Positions 1 to 11,275 are shown, numbered from the stretch's first letter. The stretch is 64,000 bases of DNA from Tiliqua scincoides (GCF_035046505.1 NC_089822.1:265185024-265249023); one strand, 5' to 3'. The notes: generated by a model from the letters alone, not told the origin. A program made the numbers and translations.

Positions 1-242
1 GCTACCTCAGAGTGCCAGATGCAGGAGAGAGCCCCAGGAGGCAGCTTGTGACTCATTGTCTTGGGTGCTCCCTGAGGCATTTGTTGGGCTGCTGTGAGAT
101 ACAGGAAGCTTTGACCTGATACAGGAACTACACGAGCCTTTGACCTGATCCAGGAGGACTCTGCTCATGTTCTTATGATCCCCGCATCTCATAAAGGACA
201 TACTGGAACTGGAAAAGGTGCAGAAGTGAGTGACCAAAATGA
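1..242 (+). mobile_element. CR1-type LINE 3' end plus a short internal CR1 piece
   Basis: Bases 1-165 match the tail seen repeatedly in this window (gctgtgagatacaggaag, then gacctgatcc and ttcttatg). Bases 170-242 match the pol segment found at 23940-23990 (gaactggaaaaggtgcagaa). Two truncated copies therefore sit side by side. CR1 copies are usually cut at the 5' end, as here. Confidence 0.7.
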
Positions 243-875
243 TATTTGTTTATAAATATATAATGTCATGTACTAAGTCTGATACACATTTACTCCAAAC
301 TAAATGGAATTCTGATTTGGAATGTCCTATTCTGGGTGAGCAATGGGATGTGGTTCTTAAGAATATACAGGCAATATCTAGAGATCTTAAATTACGCCTA
401 ATACAGCAAAAAATAGTCTTTAGAATATATTGGACACCACAGAGGCTATTCCTTAAAGGGCTTATCAATGAATCTAGATGTTGGAGATGCTCGAGTTTGA
501 ATGCTACACTTACACATGTTGTGGCCATGTCCTGTTGTTGTAAACTTTTGGAAAGAAATAATTAATACTATAAAGACAGTGCTACAGCAGCCTTTAAATT
601 TTACAGATATGTATGTAATTCTTAATTATCTACCCGTTATCTGGAGACTCACACCCGGACAATTGAAATAGACTCTCTGTGCCCTCACGGTAGCAAAAAG
701 ACTTCCATTACTTCATTGGAAGGAGAGATGCCCACCTACATCTGCCCAATGGACGAACAATATTTTGCATTTATCAGTATTTGAGCGAATGGCATATCGG
801 CGTCAACTGCGTAGGGATTTCTTTGAGGATCTCTGGAGGCCACTCGTTGATATAATAACATAAACCGCATAAAGT
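243..875 (+). mobile_element. L1/Tx1-clade LINE, ORF2 C-terminal fragment
   Basis: Frame pieces resemble the C-terminal part of L1-like ORF2: a CWRC cysteine motif near 478-490, then, after a frame change, a stretch containing LPLLHWKERCPPTSAQW near 705-755 and ending before 870. At least two frame changes make it a dead fragment. It abuts the CR1 piece to its left. Clade assignment is from remembered family features, not a search. Confidence 0.55.
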
Positions 876-1038
876 GTTCGTATGTAGATCAAGTATATGT
901 ATAAATATTCCCCCCCCCCTTTTTTTAAGTAACTCATAAGCATGTGTTGATGTATCGATTTCAAGGAGCAGCCATGAGAGATGGCCTCCTGCTTGATTCT
1001 CTCAGGCCTCACAGTAGCTTCTCTCAGATTCAACAGTA

Positions 1039-1399
1039 CAGTGGTTCTCACACATTTACCATTGGGACCCACTTTTTAGAATGAGAATCTCTCAGGACCC
1101 ACTGAAAGTGATGTCCTGACCGGAAGAGACATCATCAAGCAGGAATATTTTTAACTATCCTAGGCTGCAATCCTACCACACTTACCCAGGAGTAAGTCCC
1201 ATTGACTATCATTGTTAAAAGAATATACATAATAGTTTGTTAAAAGTACAGGTCTGTAACATTTCCCTAAATGCAGTCACATACCGGGGGGCATCAAGTC
1301 TAATATATGAAAAATAAAATATTGAAACGAATGGGGACCCACCTGAAATTGGCTCACAACCCACCTAGTGGGTACTGACCCACAGTTTGAGAAACACTG
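1039..1399. mobile_element. hAT-type MITE (CAGTGGTTCTCA ends)
   Basis: The ends form imperfect terminal inverted repeats: cagtggttctcacac on the left and gtttgagaaacactg on the right. Inside both ends lies a 'gggacccac' motif. The flanking octamers (caacagta and gtccagta) share their last five bases, consistent with an eroded 8-bp target duplication. A piece of the palindromic element (paatcctac...agtaagtcccattga type) lies within it at about 1168-1206. Confidence 0.65.
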
Positions 1400-1620
1400 G
1401 TCCAGTAGAATGTACAATAGCGGTCTTTAAAATTTTCTGTGCCACAACCCAAAACAAAAAAGTATGGGACAGGCGACCCCAGCACATCATGGAAGGTTGT
1501 CAGTGACAAACGTCTGTGTTGCTGGGCTATCACACCTGCCACAGTTCTGTGCAAGGCAGTACCACTGTAGGACCCAAGCCAGGCGTCTCCAGGTGGAGAG
1601 GAATGTGGAGGGTCAGAGTC
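1400..1620. other. Unannotated spacer
   Basis: No exon, recognisable repeat end or promoter motif was seen. Short ORFs on both strands look like chance. Confidence 0.4.
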
Positions 1621-1624
1621 TTAA

Positions 1625-2060
1625 AGCACAGTCTTATCTTGCGCTGGAATAGGCAAGCCAGGAGGCTTGCGCTGTATCCAGCACATGATAGGGCTGCAAA
1701 GTGGCTCAGCCGAAGGTAAGGGGAAGCTCTTCCCCTTAACCCTGGGTAAACCACTGCAGCCCCTATGGGTCTCCTAGGACCCGGAGAGTGGAGCAGCTTC
1801 AAGTTGCTCCGTTCTCCCCAGGAACGGAGGTTGGGATCCAGCATAACTGCGGGGTTCCAGCCCCGCCTCCCACTCCCCACTTGCCTGCCCCCAGGGCCGC
1901 TCACCCTCCCCCTGCCCTGGAACGCCTCCCTCCCGCCTCTTCCCTGCCCACCCCAGAGCCTTGCATCAGCAGAGCTCAGCCGATGCAAAGCTCAGTCCCT
2001 CCATTGGTGTGGAGGCTGAAGTGAGCCTCCGCGGTCTGTGTGCTTTATGGCACATTTGCG
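1625..2060. repeat. Dispersed repeat shared with 31490-31940
   Basis: The segment beginning tatcttgcgctggaa and running through aagtggctca, the paired 'accctgggtaa' motif and ggttccagcc is found again at 31490-31940 in the same orientation and order. Related short motifs occur at 4751-5130. Class is unknown to me. The similarity creates overlapping GC-rich ORFs with no family resemblance. Confidence 0.6.
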
Positions 2061-2342
2061 ACCCTCCTGGGCTGGTGCAGGAGACTTGTGCCAGCCCAAG
2101 GGTGACTCAGGATTGTGTCCTTAGTAACTCAGATCACACTGGCACTTTCAGTCTACAGTTCACCCAAGTTGAGTGATAAGATCAGAATGGCAGAGGTGTA
2201 ATTTGCTGACTTGCGCTAATCATAACCTGCATCAACATACCTCACAGGGAGGGGGGAGATTATGGTGAAGGCTCCCCATTCAGCCAATATCCTCTAAGTA
2301 GAAGCTTCTGCTGTGTTTTCAATACTACATAAACCAAATTAC

Positions 2343-2432
2343 CTGCCAATTTCTCTTCATCCTGGAAGTCCTGGAAAAATGCACCCTCCCTGTCTTCCAG
2401 CTGGGAAACAAAGGCAAGTTTGGGAAATTCCC
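2343..2432 (-). CDS. Orphan KRAB-B-like exon (KZFP unit A)
   Basis: A 90-bp segment on the minus strand with acceptor CTTCTCAG at its upstream side and donor GTAATT at its downstream side. In the same phase as the gene D exon (2 nt, 29 codons, 1 nt) it is fully open and reads EFPKLAFVSQLEDREGAFFQ and on to EEKLA. It aligns without gaps to the exons at 21146-21235 and 58817-58906. No KRAB-A exon was found upstream (2433-5130), and its finger exon, if any, would lie left of the window. It is probably a relic of a KZFP gene, but it could still be spliced if flanking exons exist outside. Confidence 0.65.
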
Positions 2433-3544
2433 CTGAGAAGGAAACAAGGAGATGAGTTGCTTCGGTCTACATATCAAGGCTTTCCCAAGAGACCTCATCC
2501 TATTCTGACCCCCATCTGCGATGACCATGATAAAGACTCTGGCTAGGCCTGACTCCACCTTGCAGGCCAGAAGCCATTTTGAAGCTGCTCTCCAGGTGAG
2601 CGTCCAGGTGAGCATTAGGAACAAGGAAGTCCAGGAGCTTCCGTTTATCATTTTGGTATTGAATGCGAATGTATTTATTCTCTGAAATAACAAAATGCCT
2701 TTCTATAATGTGTAACTGTTGTGGTTTTTGCTCTATGTTCTCACCCGCCCCACCCCCCACATCTCACTGGCTTAACAACTCCCAGTGAGTCAGTGATGTC
2801 TCTTCCCCAGGGTCCAGTGTACTCCTCCATTTCAAGGATCAAAGCACTGTGTGAGATTGCAGGGAACATTTCATAGGGCAAGAAAGCCTCAAGGGAAGTA
2901 CACGTTCCTGCATTCCCCATGTTACTGGCTCAACACCCCAGCCAGCTGGGTGTGTGGTTTCTCAGGGCCAACTTGCCCTATGGTGGATGCTACCACCCCT
3001 CTTAACAGCCAGTCCTCCAGCTCAAGGGAAGCTGAAGTCCTAAGGGCTAACTCCCCAGCCTCTGCAATCCCTGTGTCCCCCAAACAGCAAGCCCTAAGGT
3101 TCTGGTTTCCTTTGGTTGCTTGACTGAGCAGCCCAGGCCAGATTTCAATGAATCGGTTCCTTTGGTTCTCACACATGTACAGGCCTGTGTGATTTCTTTA
3201 AAGAACAGAAATTTGGTTACATGTTACTGATGGCCTATTTTATTGCATTCACACAAAATAGTAAAACAAGAACGCTAAGCTCCTGACTTCTCCCTAACAT
3301 TCACCTGGACTTACTAATCTCCTCTGGAAGATACGAACTGATGTCCACAATGGAATGACGAGGCGCAGACCTCTCCCACCCTTGCAGCTGTTTTTGTCAC
3401 ACTTTGAAGGTGACTATTGTTCAAAAAGAGACACAGACCAGCTGAAGCTTCTGGAAGATGACCTCACTGCCTGATGCTATGCCGGGCAATCCCGCTCATC
3501 CCCTCCCAACTGGAGAATCATAACTGCACCTTGTTGCTTTAAGG
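2433..3544. other. Intron-like region of KZFP unit A, paralogous to unit B
   Basis: Bases 2520-2660 (tgaccatgataaagactctggc, then gccagaagcc) match 21328-21420 closely, and 2700-2800 matches 21490-21575. This shows that unit A and unit B descend from one duplicated gene. From 2800 to 3544 I see no exon or repeat that I can name. Confidence 0.55.
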
Positions 3545-3960
3545 CAGTGGTTCCCATCCCATGGTCCACAGACCACAGGTGATCCACGAGACCCTGAGAA
3601 GTGGTCCACCAGGTCTCAGAAGAGAAAGATGGCCTTCAATCACTTCCAGTTTCTCATTCAGCAGCTACTCCCCATGGACCACCAGAGAGGATGGAAAACA
3701 GACCGCCCACAGCCAGCGCCAGCACTTCCAGCATCTCACCAAGTGAGTGCCCACCCACTGACCGCCAGAGAGGGGAGAGAACAGACCGCCTGCCATTGGC
3801 ACTGAAGTGTTGCTGCGACTGCTGGCAGTCTGCCATTTCTAGTAGGTCTGTGGGGGTGTGCTTGCTTGGTAAGAGGCTTCCACACAGACCAGCAGGAGGG
3901 TGGATATCTTGGTGCCAGCAGAGTTCCAAGCACAGCCGTTTGCCAGGAGGAACGAGAAGG
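3545..3960. mobile_element. hAT-type MITE (CAGTGGTTCCC family), right end lost
   Basis: Starts cagtggttcccatccc and continues with atggtccacagaccacagg, matching the left end of the intact element at 24049. The expected right inverted repeat is not recognisable. Internal units (ctccccatggaccacc, ccagagagg) appear more than once, so the element is internally repetitive. Confidence 0.5.
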
Positions 3961-4490
3961 TTGTCACTGTCTCATAACCAGCTACTTTCCCATAGCAGCT
4001 TCAAAATGGCTTCAGGTCTACAAGATGGATGCAGACCCACTCAGTGATTTTACCATGTTCGTCACAGTCACATTTCTTTTCTTCAGATCTTACATTTTCA
4101 GGCTTGTGTCTGAACTGAGGTCCAAATCCTGTCCAACTTCCCAGTGTTTCCCAGTGTTTCTGTAGCTGCAATGCAGTCTTGAGGAAAGGGAACAGACATT
4201 GCAGTGCACACTCCATTGATATGGCTGCATCAGTGCTGGAAAGTTGGATAGGACTGGGCCCTGAGCCATCCAAGTGCCTGAGAACTGCTCTCTCACTGAG
4301 TGCTGTGACCTGTGAGGTCACATAAGACCATATGGGCAACATGCATTTCTGATTCATTGGGGGTTATTAACAGCTGGCTTCTCTCCTCCCCCCACTGATG
4401 AAGCCGCTCTAAAAAAAGTGCAAGCTGTATCAGGGGGTGAGGGAGTTGAACCAAGAGGCTTCAGAGGGGAGTTAAACCCATTACACTTCT
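3961..4490. repeat. Inverted fragment of the 2520 repeat and a TIR-type repeat
   Basis: Bases 3990-4025 (agcttcaaaatggcttcagg) are the reverse complement of the repeat at 2560-2590. Bases 4130-4262 (ending gttggataggactgggccct) match 61150-61235, which ends gttggatcagattgggccct. Both belong to a family whose ends read roughly GGCCCAATCCTATC. Confidence 0.45.
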
Positions 4491-4650
4491 GTCAGAAGCT
4501 ATTTCGCTGATGCAAGCCTGAAGAGGATGCAGGTCTCTTGTTATCTGGTGTGCCCCCTGGGGCATTTGGTGGGCCGATGTGAGATACAGGAAGCTGGACT
4601 AGATGGGCCTATGGCCTGATCCAGTGGGGCTGTTCTTATGTTCCCCCCAC
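4490..4650 (+). mobile_element. CR1-type LINE 3' end
   Basis: Contains gtgagatacaggaagctgg, actagatgggcctatgg, cctgatccagtggggctg and ttcttatgtt in order, the same tail as at 27450-27526 and 25147-25215. It is severely 5'-truncated. Confidence 0.75.
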
Positions 4651-4669
4651 ATACTTTCTTTCTCTGTTA

Positions 4670-4754
4670 GAGCCCAATCCTATTCATGTCTACACAGAAG
4701 GAAGTTCCATTAGAGTCTATGGGGTTTACTCTCAGGAAGGTGTGGATTGCATGA
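4670..4754. repeat. Palindromic short element (about 90-bp family)
   Basis: Reads agcccaatcctattcatgtc, a central inverted pair around gtctatgggg, then cttactctcagg-like sequence. It is one of about ten imperfect fold-back copies in the window (see 42983-43072 and 49026-49115). Confidence 0.6.
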
Positions 4755-5130
4755 TAGTCTTGGGGTGCGATCCAAAGAAGGTAATGGGCTGGCACAATTC
4801 CCTTGCACTGGCACACCTGTGTCTCAAAAGTGCCGTAAAGTACTTTTGCGCCACTGCTCAAGGAAGGTGGCTGACGCAGGACCCGCTTACTCTGGGCAAC
4901 AGGTGAGTCTGTGCCAGCCACATTAGGCCAATGCGGGGTTCGGGGGGGGGGCATGGGGAAGGTGGTTGTGAGATGCTTCAGGGTGGGGGGAGGGAAGGCG
5001 GTGGGTGGGCAACGATCTGCACCACTTTTTTAGGTGGTGAAAAGCCAAGTAGACACATTGGACCTCTGCGGCGTTACCCAGGGTAAGGGGAAGCAATTCC
5101 CCTTACCCTTGGAAGTTCTTTGTGCCATGA
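4751..5130. repeat. Dispersed repeat related to 1625-2060
   Basis: Shares the acccagggtaaggggaag motif and the general layout with 1625-2060 and 31490-31940. It occupies the place where, by comparison with gene D, the leader exon of unit A would be expected. Confidence 0.4.
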
Positions 5131-5139
5131 TGTTCCCGT

Positions 5140-6290
5140 TTGCTCCATCCAGAAATGCTCAAATGGGGTGAGCCTTACACATCCTGATTCACTTTCTTTG
5201 CTTCTTCATTCTGCCACTTTCTCCCCATTTCTTCCCCTCTGTGCCTGTCTGGTCATCTCCCTCCCCACTTTTAAATCTCCTGGCTAAAAATGCTCCTTCA
5301 AAGCTTTCCTGGCCTTTCCAACCAAGACCTGCCTTCCCTATTCTCTTTTCTGTCTCCATTCAGTCCTCCTGCTGCTTGCTATCCTTCCACACAGCTGACT
5401 CCCAAAGATGGAGATTCAGCAGCATGCAAGCCAGGTGCTGTGGCCATTCCAGGTGAGGTCCTGTAATTAGGACCATCAGAGCTGATGTGGGGGGAAACCC
5501 TGAATTGCAGATGCAGGGGGTGGAAGCTGGACAGATGCAGCAGAGATGTCTTGGCAGGGCTGTTTTCCAGAACAGACACATTGGTCCTAAGTGGAGTGAG
5601 ACACCACCACACTAACTGCTGAGACACACACCTTGAAAGATCTCCCTGTTCTCCTCCGTTCCTTGTTGGGAAGAGATCTGCTCTCTAATGACCTCTGTGC
5701 TTCTTTTGGATCAGGAAGGAAGAATCCTTTGGAGCTTCAAATTCCACCTCTCTTTCTCATGATTTGTGTCCCAGCTGTGTCTGTTGAAACCAAGAGCAAA
5801 AAATGTACAGTGGTTAACACAATAAACAGTCCCAGGGCTAAAATATTGTCCTCCAGTGTCCCTCCTACACCTCCCCCCCGTTTCCCGCGTGGGTTTCAGT
5901 GCTGAATGGCCCCTTCTGGCCCTCTCTGATCCAGCTTTTAAACTATCCCTGTCAAAACCCCCTCCAACCACACCAGCTGCTTCAGAGCAGACCCAAAGCT
6001 TAGCATGCAATGGGGAGGTGCTGCAGTTGGTGATCTTCTCAGCCCCCTCCCCTCTCCCTCCACAGGCTGGGCTTCCAATCTGGGCATCTCTACCCATCTG
6101 GGGGCTTCTCCTGCCCACCCACCCCCCACTGGGACTCCCCCTTCACCACCACTGCATTTGGACTCAGCAGAGGGGCTGAGGTGGTCCGTCCATGTCTGCT
6201 GAGTCCACATGTCTGCTGCAGTGGGGAAGGCAAAGGAAGGGGCTATAGAAATCCCCACTAGAGAAACAAAACACTTTAAGGGCAGACCCA
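5140..6290 (-). promoter_or_regulatory. 5' flank of KZFP unit A, paralogous to 25220-26030 and 61875-62960
   Basis: Collinear similarity runs through several anchors: gccactttctcccc at 5213, agcagcatgcaa at 5418, gacctctgtgcttcttttgg at 5691, attccacctctctttctc at 5739, and agagcagacccaaagcttag at 5986. The same anchors occur in order upstream of gene D, so this was upstream sequence of a minus-strand KZFP gene. No leader exon is preserved just below it. From 5986 on it passes into the pyrimidine-rich repeats. Confidence 0.55.
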
Positions 6291-6790
6291 AAGCTTAGCT
6301 GGCAAGGGGGCGGGATTGTCACTTTTCCACTTCCCAGACCTCCTCCCCATCCTTTTCCTTCCCTGGCTGCCCTTCAGCCTGGGTGTTTCTGCCCCTCTGG
6401 GAGTTCCTCTCCCACCCCTCCTCTTCCCTTCCACCCACCACTGACTAGGGACCCCCTTCATCCCCAACTGCTTTTGAACTCACCAGACAGGCTGAGGTGC
6501 TGAGTCCCAAAGCTTGGAGAGGGGATTGTCTCTGGGAGAGGGGATTGTCTCAATCCCTTTTCTCAGCCCACTCCCATGTTCCTTCCCTGGCTGTCTTTGG
6601 GCCTGGGTGTCTCTGCCCCTCTGGGGGCTCTTCTCCTCCCCTCCTTCTTCCACCCACTTCAGCCTGGGACCCCATGCAAATGGGGGGATCACTCCCACCC
6701 TTCCTCTCGCTCTTTCCTTCCACCCCCACTGCCCAGGGACCCCCCAGCTGCCTGGGAACTCACCAGAGGGACTGCTGAGCTCCAACACGT
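6290..6790. repeat. Polypyrimidine minisatellite-like tract, unit A
   Basis: GC-rich C/T-rich sequence made of diverged repeats with recurring words: cctctgggggctc, ccacccacttcagcctggga, ccatgcaaatgggg, aactcacca. A perfect octamer ATGCAAAT lies at 6674. Bases 6295-6560 recur at 8415-8660. Long ORFs on both strands are a by-product of base composition. Confidence 0.7.
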
Positions 6791-8101
6791 AGGAAGGTAG
6801 GCGGGTGGAGGAGGCAGAGGAAGAGCCAGAGCAAGGAGGGGCTTCCCCACTCACACCCCCCACCCCCAGGAACCCAGAGTCGCTCCTGTTAGGTTCTTTG
6901 AGGCGCATCCCAGTCTGGAGACTGGGGGGAGGTGCACCATCTCTGGGCACCACTCCTGCTCCTCCCATGGAGATGCTGGGAGGGTCCTTTGGGGCTGCAG
7001 GCTCCAGCCCTCCTTCCCGGGATACGCAGGGCTGCCTTCGCCTGGGCTGCAGAGGATCTATCCAGCCTGCAGGATTGGCCTTCTTCTGGATGGATCTGAT
7101 CCAAGGACACGCCACCTTTCCAGGGCAGAGCAAACCCCAGGCGGCCTGCAAGCTCCAGGAGCAGCTGCCCCAAAGCTGGGCATGCAAAGGGGGCAGGACT
7201 GCCACTGGTGGTCCTGCCTGCCCCCCTGGCTGTCTCCAAGCCTGGCCCTCTCTGCCCACCTGGGGATCCTCCCCTCCCTCCCTCCCTCTCTCCTCTCTTC
7301 CATCCCCCATTCCAGGTGGAAGCCCTTCCTTCCCCCAGGCAGGCGGGCAGTGCAAGGAGCCTTGGACTGGGTCTCTGGAAGGAGCCACACCGCAGCCCTG
7401 CCCGCCCCAATTGCCACCCCCTCCCCTGCTGGCCATCACCCAGAGGTGGGTCCAGCTGGGCCTGGCCTTTGCCCCCAAACATGACCCACACACAGACCCC
7501 CCTGAACTGGCTTCTGAGCAGCCACTGCATCAGGGGGAGGCTTTGCACGCACAAAAGACCTTGCACGGCATGGAATTCACGTGTGGAACAGGCTGCCACT
7601 TGATGGCTCAGGTGACTGGAGGCTGGAATGGGACTGGATGAAGTGCTAGATCAGTGGCATCTACTACCCCTCCTCTTCCCTTCCACCCACCACTGACCAG
7701 GGACCCCCCTTCATCCCCAACTGCTTCTGAACTCACCAGACAGGCTGAGGGGCTGAGTCCCAAAGCTTGGCATGCAACTGGGAGAGGGGATTGTCTCAAT
7801 CCCTTTTCCCAGCCCCCTCCCCTGTTCCTTCCCTGGCTGTCTTTGGGCCTGGGTGTCTCTGCCCCTCTGGGGGCTCTTCTCCTCCCCTCCTTCTTCCACC
7901 CACTTCAGCCTGGGACCCCATGCAAATGGGGGGATCACTGTTCGTCTGCTTAGCCCGCTTCCCTGTTCCTTCCCTGGCTGTCTCTGCCCCACTGGGGCTC
8001 CTCTCCCACCCCTCCTCTCGCTCTTTCCTTCCACCCCCACCACCCAGGGACCCCCCAGCTGCCTCGGAACTCACCAGAGGGACTGCTGAGCTCCAACATG
8101 T
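6790..8101. repeat. Tandem segmental repeat, copy 1 (about 1.31 kb)
   Basis: Copy 1 has four blocks in order: Q (6790-6921, aggaaggtaggcggg to cccagtctggag), R (6922-7581, opening actggggggagg and closing at ggaattcac), S (7582-7655, gtgtggaacaggctgcc to tagatcagtggcat) and T (7656-8101, pyrimidine-rich, with an octamer ATGCAAAT at 7920). Blocks Q and R are similar to unit B sequence at 25940-26125, so the repeat grew from KZFP 5' flank. Confidence 0.8.
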
Positions 8102-8980
8102 AGGAAGGTAGGCGGGTGGAGGAGGCAGAGGAAGAGCCAGAGCAGGGAGGGGCTTCCCCACTCACACCCCCCACCCCCAGGAACCCAGAGTCGCTCCTGT
8201 TAGGTTCTTTGAAGCGCATCCCAGTCTGGAGATGTGGAACAGGCTGCCACTTGATGGCTCAGGTGACTGGAGGCTGGAATGGGACTGGATGAAGTGCTAG
8301 ATCAGTGGCATCTACTACCCTCCTCTTCCCTTCCACCCACCACTGACCAGGGATCCCCCTTCATCCCCAACTGCTTTGGAACTCACCAGACAGGCAGAGG
8401 GGCTGAGTCCCAAAGCTCAGCTTACAAAGGGGCGGGATTGTCACTTTTCAACTTCCCAGACCTCCTCCCCATCCTTTTCCTTCCCTGGCTGCCCTCCAGC
8501 CAGGGTGTTTCTGCCCCGCTGGGGGTTCCTCTCCCACCCCTCCTCTTCCCTTCCATCCACCACTGACTAGGGACCCCCTTCAACCTCAACTGCTTTTGAA
8601 CTCACCAGACAGGCTGAGGTGCTGAGTCCCAAAGCTTGGAGAGGGGATTGTCTCTGGGAGAGGGGATCGTCTCTGGGAGAGGGGATTGTCTCAATCCCTT
8701 TTCCCAGCCCCCTCCCCGGCTGTCTTTGGGCCTGGGTGTCTCTGCCCCTCTGGGGGCTCCTCTCCTCCCCTCCCTCTGCCACCCACTTCAGCCTGGGACC
8801 TCATGCAAATGGGGGGATCACTGTTCGTCTGCCCAGCCCCCTCCACTGGCTCTGGGTGTCTCTGCCCCCCTGGGGGCTCCTCTCCCACCCCTCTTCTCGC
8901 TCTTTCCTCCCATCCCCACTGCCCAGGCACCCCCCAGCTGCCTGGGAACTCACCAGAGGGACTGCTGAGCTCCAACACCG
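8102..8980. repeat. Tandem segmental repeat, copy 2 (0.88 kb, block R deleted)
   Basis: Block Q (8102-8231) joins directly to block S (8232-8310). The roughly 650-bp block R is missing, with the junction at cccagtctggaga/tgtggaacag. Block T (8311-8980) is longer than in copies 1 and 3 because it also holds a copy of 6295-6560. An octamer lies at 8803. Confidence 0.8.
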
Positions 8981-10267
8981 TAGGCGGGTAGAGGAGGCAG
9001 AGGAAGAGCCAGAGCAGGGAGGGGCTTCCCCACTCACACCCCCCACCCCCAGGAACCCAGAGTCGCTCCTGTTAGGTTCTTTGAAGTGCATCCCAGTCTG
9101 GAGACTGGGGGGAGGCGCACCACCTCTGGGCACCACTCCTGCTCCTCCCATGGAGATGCTGGGAGGGTCCTTTGGGGCTGCAGGCTCCAGCCCTCCTTCC
9201 CGGGATGCGCAGGGCTGCCTTCGCCTAGGCTGCAGAGGATCTATCCAGCCTGCAGGATTGGCCTTCTTCTGGATGGATCTGATCCAAGGACACGCCACCT
9301 TTCCAGGGCAGAGCAAACCCCAGGCGGCCTGCAAGCTCCAGGAGCAGCTGCCCCAAAGCTGGGCATGCAAAGGGGGCAGGACTGCCACTGGTGGTCCTGC
9401 CTGCCCCCCTGTCTGTCTCCGAGCCTGGCCCTCTCTGCCCACCTGGGGATCCTCCCCTCCCTCTTCTCCTCCATCCCCCATTCCAGGTGGAAGCCCTTCC
9501 TTCCCCCAGGCAGGCGGGCAGTGCAAGGAGCCTTGGACTGGGTCTCTGGAGGGAGCCACTCCGCAGTCCTGCCCGCCCCAATTGCCACCCCCTCCCCGGC
9601 TGGCCATCACCCAGATGTGGGTGCAGCTGGGCCTGGCCTTTGCCCCCAAACATGACCCACACACAGACCCCCCTGAACTGGCTTCCAAGCAGCCCCTGCA
9701 TCAGGGGGAAGCTTTGCACGCATAAAAGTCCTTGCACGGCATGGAATTCACGTGTGGAACAGGCTGCCACTTGATGGCTCAGGTGACTGGAGGCTGGAAT
9801 GGGACTGGATGAAGTGCTAGATCAGTGGCATCTACTACCCCTCCTCTTCCCTTCCACCCACCACTGACCAGGGACCCCCCTTCATCCCCAACTGCTTCGG
9901 AACTCACCAGACAGGCTGAGGGGCTGAGTCCCAAAGCTTGGCATGCAACTGGGAGAGGGGATTGTCTCAATCCCTTTTCCCAGCCCCCTCCCCTGTTCCT
10001 TCCCTGGCTGTCTTTGGGCCTGGGTGTCTCTGCCCCTCTGGGGGCTCCTCTCCTCCCCTCCCTCTGCCACCCACTTCAGCCTGGGACCCCATGCAAATGG
10101 GGGGATCACTGTTTGTCTGCCCAGCCCCCTCCACTGGCTCTGGGTGTCTCTGCCCCCCTGGGGGCTCCTCTCCCACCCCTCCTCTCGCTCTTTCCTCCCA
10201 TCCCCACCGCCCAGGCACCCCCCAGCTGCCTGGGAACTCACCAGAGGGACTGCTGAGCTCCAACACC
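8981..10267. repeat. Tandem segmental repeat, copy 3 (about 1.29 kb)
   Basis: Has all four blocks: Q 8981-9106, R 9107-9752, S 9753-9826 and T 9827-10267. By eye it is close to identical to copies 1 and 4 over block R, so the duplication is recent. An octamer lies at 10091. Confidence 0.8.
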
Positions 10268-11127
10268 GTAGGCGGGTAGAGGAGGCAGAGGAAGGGCCAG
10301 AGCAGGGAGGGGCTTCCCCACTCACACCCCCCACCCCCAGGAACCCAGAGTCGCTCCTGTTAGGTTCTTTGAAGCGCATCCCAGTCTGGAGACTGGGTGG
10401 AGGCGCACCACCTCTGGGCACCACTCCTGCTCCTCCCATGGAGATGCTGGGAGGGTCCTTTGGGGCTGCAGGCTCCAGCCCTCCTTCCGGGGATGCGCAG
10501 GGCTGCCTTCGCCTGGGCTGCAGAGGATCTATCGAGCCTGCAGGATTGGCCTTCTTCTGGATGGATCTGATCCAAGGACACGCCACCTTTCCAGGGCAGA
10601 GCAAACCCCAGGCGGCCTGCAAGCTCCAGGAGCAGCTGCCCCAAAGCTGGGCATGCAAAGGGGGCAGGACTGCCACTGGTGGTCCTGCCTGCCCCCCTGG
10701 CTGTCTCCGAGCCTGGCCCTCTCTGCCCACCTGGGGATCCTCCCCTCCCTCCCTCCCTCTCTCCTCTCTTCCATCCCCCATTCCAGGTGGAAGCCCTTCC
10801 TTCCCCCAGGCAGGCAGTGCAAGGAGCCTTGGACTGGGTCTCTGGAGGGAGCCACTCCGCAGCCCTGCCAGCCCCACTTGCCACCCCCTCCCCAGCTGGC
10901 CATCACCCAAATATGTGTGCGGCTGGGCTTGGCCTGAGCCCCCAAACGTGACCCACACACAGACCCCCCTGAACTGGCTTCTGAGCAGCCCCTGCATCAG
11001 GGGGAGGCTTTGCACGCACAAAAGTCCTTGCACAGCATGGAATTCACGTGTGGAACAGGCTGCCACTTGATGGCTCAGGTGACTGGAGGCTGGAATGGGA
11101 CTGGATGAAGTGCTAGATCAGTGGCAT
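10268..11127. repeat. Tandem segmental repeat, copy 4 (ends after block S)
   Basis: Blocks Q (10268-10394), R (10395-11052) and S (11053-11127) are present. The array stops at tagatcagtggcat, where different sequence (tgctaaaggggaccgcg) begins, so block T is missing. Confidence 0.8.
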
Positions 11128-11275
11128 TGCTAAAGGGGACCGCGGGGGAGCAACCAATGGCGTAGTTAGAGGTGGTGCAAAGCACTAGGTCTTGCAAGGA
11201 GCCTCATTGCAGCCTGCAAGGCACTATACCTCCCCCCCAGAGCCATTCCAGGTGGGAGGAGCAAGACAGAGGTAC
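11128..11275. mobile_element. Fragment of a CAGTGGCGTAG-type element
   Basis: Contains ggcgtagttagaggtgg, gcaaagcactagg and ttgcaaggagcctca, which recur at 44029-44110 (gacatagctagatggg, gcaaagcgctaag). Probably a hAT-like non-autonomous repeat; no target duplication was found. Confidence 0.5.

Noticed and set aside
2433-5130. Search for a KRAB-A exon in unit A (and 21236-25220 in unit B)
   Set aside because: No VSFEEVAV-like or VMLEN-like codons seen by eye on the minus strand. A strongly degraded exon could have been missed; a profile search would settle it.
6480-7641. Overlapping ORFs of 337 residues (minus) and 278 residues (plus), with similar ones in copies 3 and 4 (8619-9725, 9882-11066)
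   Set aside because: They lie in GC-rich low-complexity repeats, are open on both strands at once, lack any domain, and their frames do not hold at the block junctions between copies. Their similarity follows from recent duplication.
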